Part shown: one piece after another, positions 59,825 through 64,000 of the stretch
Layout of the letters: each line of letters starts with the position of its first letter
Position numbering within the stretch: position 1 is the stretch's first letter
DNA from: Roseovarius mucosus DSM 17069
GTDB taxonomy: Bacteria; Pseudomonadota; Alphaproteobacteria; Rhodobacterales; Rhodobacteraceae
Assembly: GCF_000768555.3 (NCBI RefSeq)
Contig: NZ_KN293975.1
Location: 682,001-746,000, forward strand
Reading direction: 5' to 3'
DNA length: 64,000 nt
The notes under the pieces: generated by a model
What the model saw: the letters and a program-made list of their open reading frames with translations, nothing else
Database searches by the model: none
What the model was told of the DNA's origin: nothing
Made by a program: the position numbers and the translations under genes

Positions 59825-59947
59825 ATGTTGCACCAGATCAAGACGACTGCGACCCGTGCGCAGGATACGATTATCGGCGATGCGATTGGCGCGCTTGCGC
59901 TCATGGTCACGCTTGTGGGTGCGCTCTATCTGCCCGGCCTTTTGTGA
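59825..59947 (+). CDS. Small SOS-linked single-pass membrane protein (40 residues)
   Basis: 40-codon gene starting at ATG 59825, with a strong AAGGAG (59812-59817) seven bases upstream. The protein begins MLHQIKTTATRAQDTIIGD, an amphipathic basic N-terminus, followed by one hydrophobic helix (about residues 19-39, AIGALALMVTLVGALYLPG) and only a few residues beyond. It lies under a perfect LexA box and so should be induced by DNA damage. Size and topology recall SidA, the SOS-induced division inhibitor of Caulobacter, and toxic peptides such as TisB; no sequence homology to those is claimed. Confidence 0.72.
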   Translation: MLHQIKTTATRAQDTIIGDAIGALALMVTLVGALYLPGLL

Positions 59948-60137
59948 TTTCTGCCTGAGTTTCTGCCTGCGGGTTTGTCCCGGCGATGGCGGCATCCCTC
60001 CTGTCCCAACTCTGGGGATGCGCCACACCACCTGTCCTAACCGGTTTTCGGGAATTGCCTCATTCCTCCCGAATGTCCGGGGCCTGTGACCCGCTCAACT
60101 TTGCCGCCGCCGCTGTCCCAAGCGTGCGGCGGTTTTT

Positions 60138-61355
60138 TCATTCCGAGGGCATGGGGGCAGGGCGCAGGCGCTGTACCAGCACGCTCCCGGTGTCGACGAT
60201 GCCTTTCATCCGCTCTTCCAGACGGATCATTTCGGACATCACATGGCGCAGGCGCTCGCTCTCATCTCCCAGGGCGCCCAGATCGGAAAAGAGCGCCTCG
60301 CTTCCGGCAATCTGCGCCTCGGCATTGGCGACCACGGCGCGCAGATCCTCGATCAGGGCACCTGCATCCTCAGGGGTTTGGTTGCGCAGGTCTGATACCG
60401 CCCGGCGTGCTGTATCAAACCACGCTTGTGAGAGGCGCGGCTCTGACTTGGCGCTCAGCATCGCGGCGCGTTCCAGCCTTCGGATGCGCCCGGTCAGCGT
60501 GTCGATCCGGTCGCGAAGATCGCTCTGGATGGTGACGATGTCATCATTGACCGTGACCACCCGTTGCAGCACCTCGTCAAGCTCGCCCATCAACCGGGTA
60601 ATGCGGTCAAGAAAGAGGTTGAGATCGCGCGCCAATACGCCGAATTCATCGGCGCTGCGGATGTCAGCGCGGTGGTTGAGGCCGCCGTAGGCGCGCGCCA
60701 GATTGCTGACCACCGTACGCAGGCCCAACAGCGGCTCGAGCCGCGCGCGCAGGATCAGGAACAAAAGGACCGAGTGCAGCACGATCTTGGCTAAGGCCAA
60801 GAGGCCAGTCAGGCGCATATCCTCGATCCATTGCGAAAAATCGGTGGCCAGATCGCGCCGCACCGTCACCTCGCCCAGCACATCGCCCACCGCCGCCTCG
60901 GTATGGCAGGCAAGGCAAAAGGGCTCTGCCGTGATGGCGAGCGTCGCACTTGCATGGGCGGTGTCGGGCCACTGGCCGCGCGGCAACCCCTCGGGGGTAA
61001 ACTCGAATCCCTGCTGGATGGATCGGATCGTCACATCCGAGGGAATGATCGCGATGCGATAACCCAGCCCGTCCCAATTGTCCTGAAGGATCGGATAGAC
61101 CGTGCGCGCGGCCACCGGCCCGCCCTCGTTGCGCATGATCGAGCGCACGTTGTCCGCCAGATCCTGCGCCGCCTCTTGGGCGTCGGAGGGGCCATGCACC
61201 CGGAACTTGTAATAGACCATCCCCGCCTTGAGCGCGAATTCCAGCACCGTCACCATCAACAGGATGATGAAGAAGTCGCGGATCATGTGGATCAAAAAGG
61301 ACTGATCAAATCGCCCGATCAGAGGGCTGTTCTGGTCGAGTTTCTGCCCTGTCAT
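60138..61355 (-). CDS. Membrane sensor with heme-binding CxxCH and HAMP domain
   Basis: 405 residues. Membrane helix about 26-45, then a periplasmic domain of about 135 residues containing a c-type heme motif CLACH (C147, C150, H151) in a DUF3365/Tll0287-like context, then a second membrane helix (about 183-203), a HAMP domain (about 204-256) and a long coiled coil (about 258-395). There is no kinase, cyclase or methyl-accepting output domain, so it may signal through a partner. Heme attachment would need the Ccm system. Start at the ATG 61355. Confidence 0.75.
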   Translation of the reverse strand: MTGQKLDQNSPLIGRFDQSFLIHMIRDFFIILLMVTVLEFALKAGMVYYKFRVHGPSDAQEAAQDLADNVRSIMRNEGGPVAARTVYPILQDNWDGLGYRIAIIPSDVTIRSIQQGFEFTPEGLPRGQWPDTAHASATLAITAEPFCLACHTEAAVGDVLGEVTVRRDLATDFSQWIEDMRLTGLLALAKIVLHSVLLFLILRARLEPLLGLRTVVSNLARAYGGLNHRADIRSADEFGVLARDLNLFLDRITRLMGELDEVLQRVVTVNDDIVTIQSDLRDRIDTLTGRIRRLERAAMLSAKSEPRLSQAWFDTARRAVSDLRNQTPEDAGALIEDLRAVVANAEAQIAGSEALFSDLGALGDESERLRHVMSEMIRLEERMKGIVDTGSVLVQRLRPAPMPSE

Positions 61356-61454
61356 GGCGCTGTCCCCGGCGTTTCTGCAGGGGAGGTAGCGCAAATTTTG
61401 GGAAAGGTAAGGGGTGTGGCCCTCAGAAAGGATCGCTTTGCCGCGAGGGGGCGG

Positions 61455-61910
61455 TCAGGCGCAGGAGGTTTGCGCGCGGACTGTCTCCATCGCCTCGACC
61501 AAAGCCTCTAGCGTGAGGAGGATCGAGGCGTGACGGTTCTTGTAGTCGCGCGCGGGGCGAAGAACTTCGAGCCCGTCAAAGGGTGCGGGCGGGGTGGGAC
61601 CGTCGGATTTCAGCATCTCGCGCAGGGCATCGCGCGCCGCCGTCACCTGTGCCAGATCGCAGCCGATGATCGCGCGGCCCACAACGCTCGCGGCGGCCTG
61701 ACCAAGGGCGCAGGCCTTCACCTCGGCGGCGTAGTCCGAAATCCGCCCGTCTTCGCAGCGGATATCCACCGTCACGGTCGAGCCGCAGAGCGGCGCGCGG
61801 CGTTTGACGCTGGCCTGCGGATCGGCCAGACGCCCGTGATGCGGTATGTCAGAGGCCAGTTCCAATATCCGCGCGGAATAAAGCTTGATAAGGTCGGTTT
61901 CGCCGCTCAT
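61455..61910 (-). CDS. IscU/SufU-like iron-sulfur cluster scaffold
   Basis: 151 residues of the COG0822 scaffold family. Two cluster-binding cysteines are present: C42 (PLCGSTVTVDI) and C67 (ACALGQAAASVVG). The third family cysteine is replaced by histidine in the NRHASILLTLEAL segment, a variant usual in alphaproteobacterial members. Probably builds or carries iron-sulfur clusters, although the isc/suf operon is not nearby. It is divergent from hisI across a 67-bp gap. Confidence 0.85.
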   Translation of the reverse strand: MSGETDLIKLYSARILELASDIPHHGRLADPQASVKRRAPLCGSTVTVDIRCEDGRISDYAAEVKACALGQAAASVVGRAIIGCDLAQVTAARDALREMLKSDGPTPPAPFDGLEVLRPARDYKNRHASILLTLEALVEAMETVRAQTSCA

Positions 61911-61977
61911 GGCTTTCCCTTTCGTGTGTTGCCCCATAAATAGGCGCGTGACGCGCAGATGCAAAAGGAAATCCGCC

Positions 61978-62337
61978 ATGCCCTTCAATCCGGCGACACT
62001 AAAGTATGATGCAAACGGCCTGATTCCTGCCATCGCCCAAGAGGCCGAAACGGGCGAGGTGCTGATGATGGCCTGGATGAACGCGGACGCCGTGGCGCGC
62101 ACGCTGGCAACAGGCCGCGTGACCTATTGGAGCCGCTCGCGGCAGGCGTTCTGGATCAAGGGCGAAACCTCGGGTCATGTGCAGGAGCTGGTCGAGATGC
62201 GTGTTGATTGTGACCGCGATTGCCTGTTGGTGCAGGTGCGTCAGAGTGGCCCCGCCTGTCACACCAACCGGCGCTCGTGTTTCTACACGGCGGTGCGGGA
62301 AGGTCACGAGACAGAGATCATGGCACCGATGGGCTGA
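61978..62337 (+). CDS. hisI: Phosphoribosyl-AMP cyclohydrolase
   Basis: 119-residue stand-alone HisI enzyme of histidine biosynthesis (third step). Metal and catalytic residues lie in MRVDCDRDCLLVQVRQ and GPACHTNRRSCFY (three cysteines and two aspartates). AAGGA eight bases before the ATG. The other his genes are elsewhere, as is usual when hisI and hisE are separate. Confidence 0.97.
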   Translation: MPFNPATLKYDANGLIPAIAQEAETGEVLMMAWMNADAVARTLATGRVTYWSRSRQAFWIKGETSGHVQELVEMRVDCDRDCLLVQVRQSGPACHTNRRSCFYTAVREGHETEIMAPMG

Positions 62338-62359
62338 GTGGATTCGGACCGCCGAACGT

Positions 62360-63193
62360 CTAGAGGCCAACCATCGCGCGGATGTCTCTGGGGCTCGCCC
62401 CCTGGGCGCGGTAGGTGGAGATGGCGCGCGCGTCGTCGCGTTTGGCCAGCCGCTTGCCCGCGTCATCGCGGATCAGCGCGTGGTGGTGATAGGCGGGTGT
62501 AGGCAGGCCCAGCAGGCGCTGCAAGAGCACATGGATTTGCGTGGCTTCTTGCAGGTCTTCGCCTCGTATCACATGGGTGATCCCCTGATCGGCATCGTCA
62601 ACGACCACCGAGAGGTGGTAAGAGGCGCCCATCTCGCGCCGGGCCAGCACCACGTCACCAACGGTGTGAGGCAGGTTACGGGGTGTGATGATCTGGTCTT
62701 TTTCTATGTAAGACAAAGGGTTATCTAGCATTTTGCAGGCTTGGGCCGTGTCGAGACGCAGAGCGCAATCTTCGGGCATCGGGCCCTGCGGCGGGGTCGA
62801 GGGGCGGCAGGTGCCGGGATAGATCACGCCATCGGGCCCCAAGAGCGGCGCGCCCTCTTGCGGGGCAGAGGCGGCGGCGCGAATATCGGCGCGACTGCAG
62901 GAGCATTGGTAGAGAAGCCCCTGACTCCAAAGCATTTTGAGCGCTGCACGATAGCGGGGCAGGCGGGTGGATTGGCGCAGCACGGGCCGGGGCCGGTCGA
63001 GACCGAGCCATGCGAGATCGTCGAAAATCTGTGCCTCCCATTCGGGGCGGCAGCGGGTTTGATCCAGATCGTCGATGCGTAGAAGGAAGGAGCCACCCTC
63101 AGCCTGTGCCCGGTCATGCGCCAGCATCGCAGAATAGGCGTGCCCCAGATGCAGCGGGCCGGTCGGCGAGGGGGCGAAGCGCGTTATGAACAT
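62360..63193 (-). CDS. gluQ: Glutamyl-Q tRNA(Asp) synthetase
   Basis: 277 residues. Truncated GluRS-like enzyme that attaches glutamate to queuosine-34 of tRNA-Asp. HIGH-type motif PSPTGPLHLGHAYSA and KRLAKRD (KMSKS-like) are present, with zinc ligands in YQCSCSRADI and YPGTC. The anticodon-binding domain of GluRS is missing, as expected. It lies 11 bp downstream of trmFO in the same direction. Confidence 0.95.
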   Translation of the reverse strand: MFITRFAPSPTGPLHLGHAYSAMLAHDRAQAEGGSFLLRIDDLDQTRCRPEWEAQIFDDLAWLGLDRPRPVLRQSTRLPRYRAALKMLWSQGLLYQCSCSRADIRAAASAPQEGAPLLGPDGVIYPGTCRPSTPPQGPMPEDCALRLDTAQACKMLDNPLSYIEKDQIITPRNLPHTVGDVVLARREMGASYHLSVVVDDADQGITHVIRGEDLQEATQIHVLLQRLLGLPTPAYHHHALIRDDAGKRLAKRDDARAISTYRAQGASPRDIRAMVGL

Positions 63194-63204
63194 TTTTCAA
63201 AGAC

Positions 63205-64000
63205 TTATGAGGCAATGCTCATGTTCTGCGCGGCCAGCCATTCACCCCATGCCGCCTTGGCGCGGTCGGTATACCCCTTGTATCGGTCAATGCGCCCGCG
63301 CCGCCCGCCTTTGAAGCCATCAATCGGGCGGAAGAGGCCGAAATTCACGTTCATCGGCTGGAAGGTCTTGGCCTCGGCCCCGCCGGTGATGTGGTGGATG
63401 AGCGCGCCCATGGCGCTGTCCTGCGGCACGGGGGGCAGGTTTTGTCCCAGGATCTCCGCAGCGGCCAGACGCCCCGCCAAGAGGCCCATGGCGGCGGATT
63501 CGACATAACCTTCAACCCCGGTGATCTGCCCGGCAAAGCGGATATGCGGGCGTGAACGCAGGCGCATCTGCGCGTCAAGCAGCGTCGGAGAATTGAGGAA
63601 TGTGTTGCGATGGATGCCGCCCAAGCGGGCGAACTGTGCGTTTTCGAGGCCAGGAATCATTTTGAAAACAGCAGTTTGCGCGCCATATTTCATCTTGGTC
63701 TGAAAGCCTACGATATTGTAGAGCGTGCCAAGCGCGTTGTCGCGGCGCAGCTGCACCACGGCATGCGGTTTGACGTCCGGCGCGTGGGGATTGGTCAGGC
63801 CAACGGGCTTCATCGGGCCGTGGCGCAGGGTCTCGCGGCCACGTTCGGCCATGACCTCGATGGGCAGGCAGCCGTCGAAATACCCCGCCGTTTCGCCCTC
63901 GTGAAACTCGGTCTTGTCGGCGGCCAGCAGCGCGTCGATGAAGGCCTCGTATTGATCGCGGTCCATCGGGCAGTTGAGATAGGCGGTGCGCTCTGCCTCG
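63205..64000 (-). CDS. trmFO: tRNA m5U54 methyltransferase TrmFO, 5' truncated by the window
   Basis: C-terminal about 265 residues of the folate- and FAD-dependent enzyme that makes ribothymidine-54 in tRNA. Visible signatures are FEGCLP-like [35 protein letters not shown] and, near the end, [13 protein letters not shown]. The frame is open to base 64000, and the start lies beyond it. It precedes gluQ, both being tRNA modification genes. Confidence 0.95.
   Translation of the reverse strand, partial: EAERTAYLNCPMDRDQYEAFIDALLAADKTEFHEGETAGYFDGCLPIEVMAERGRETLRHGPMKPVGLTNPHAPDVKPHAVVQLRRDNALGTLYNIVGFQTKMKYGAQTAVFKMIPGLENAQFARLGGIHRNTFLNSPTLLDAQMRLRSRPHIRFAGQITGVEGYVESAAMGLLAGRLAAAEILGQNLPPVPQDSAMGALIHHITGGAEAKTFQPMNVNFGLFRPIDGFKGGRRGRIDRYKGYTDRAKAAWGEWLAAQNMSIAS

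Overview
The window is chromosomal DNA from a GC-rich alphaproteobacterium, most likely a member of the Rhodobacteraceae (Roseobacter group). This rests on several things seen in the sequence. ctrA sits next to a DUF1153/SciP gene, and there are gene-transfer-agent (GTA) type terminase genes. A LexA box of the alphaproteobacterial GTTC-N7-GTTC form is present. There are also Slam, DUF1194, DUF1007 and Hint-domain genes of the kind common in that family. Genus cannot be fixed from the sequence alone.

Layout. 1-3.5 kb: the end of a metabolite-repair gene (nnr), a Hint-domain protein, tRNA-Leu(UAG) and trigger factor. 3.5-5.2 kb: a quorum-sensing pair, luxR followed by luxI. 5.6-8.4 kb: the rpsF-rpsR-rplI operon, a small membrane protein and a YceI protein. 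8.4-15.4 kb: a DegT aminotransferase, a polyamine-type catabolic cluster (gamma-glutamylputrescine oxidase-like, two glutamine-synthetase-like ligases and an amidotransferase, sharing the palindrome TTTGATCAAA) and an M48 protease. 15.4-22.3 kb: an SMR pump, a Fur/Mur regulator overlapping a CDF exporter, an EamA transporter, DsbA-like and acyl-CoA ligase genes, an XRE-cupin regulator and a truncated hemoglobin. 22.5-35.6 kb: ileS, a serine hydrolase, pth, rplY, a sulfotransferase-like gene, lldD, a MATE pump, a NicO/DUF1007 metal-transport pair, a TylF-type methyltransferase and ppk2. 35.7-39.5 kb: the zwf-pgl-pgi operon. 39.6-45 kb: an orphan radical SAM gene, an aspartate aminotransferase, sdhE, a MarR regulator, a DUF1194 protein and glyoxalase I.

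45-51 kb is the most accessory-looking part. A surface lipoprotein gene is coupled to a Slam outer-membrane translocon (a type XI secretion pair). thyX follows, then a REP-associated tyrosine transposase flanked by three REP palindromes. Last comes an isolated GTA small/large terminase pair whose portal and capsid genes are not next to it.

51-64 kb is mostly core: trpA, ychF, mnmA, sciP, ctrA, ligA, recG, an iron-sulfur scaffold gene, hisI, gluQ and the end of trmFO. Between recG and a heme-motif HAMP protein lies a 40-codon membrane-protein gene with a strong ribosome binding site, directly downstream of a perfect LexA box. It is a candidate SOS-induced small membrane protein.

Two intergenic regions 25 kb apart (about 15.55 and 40.68 kb) carry copies of the same structured repeat. 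Regulatory genes known to control GTA production in Rhodobacter (AHL quorum sensing, CtrA, the SOS response) all have representatives here, but any functional link to the terminase pair is inference.
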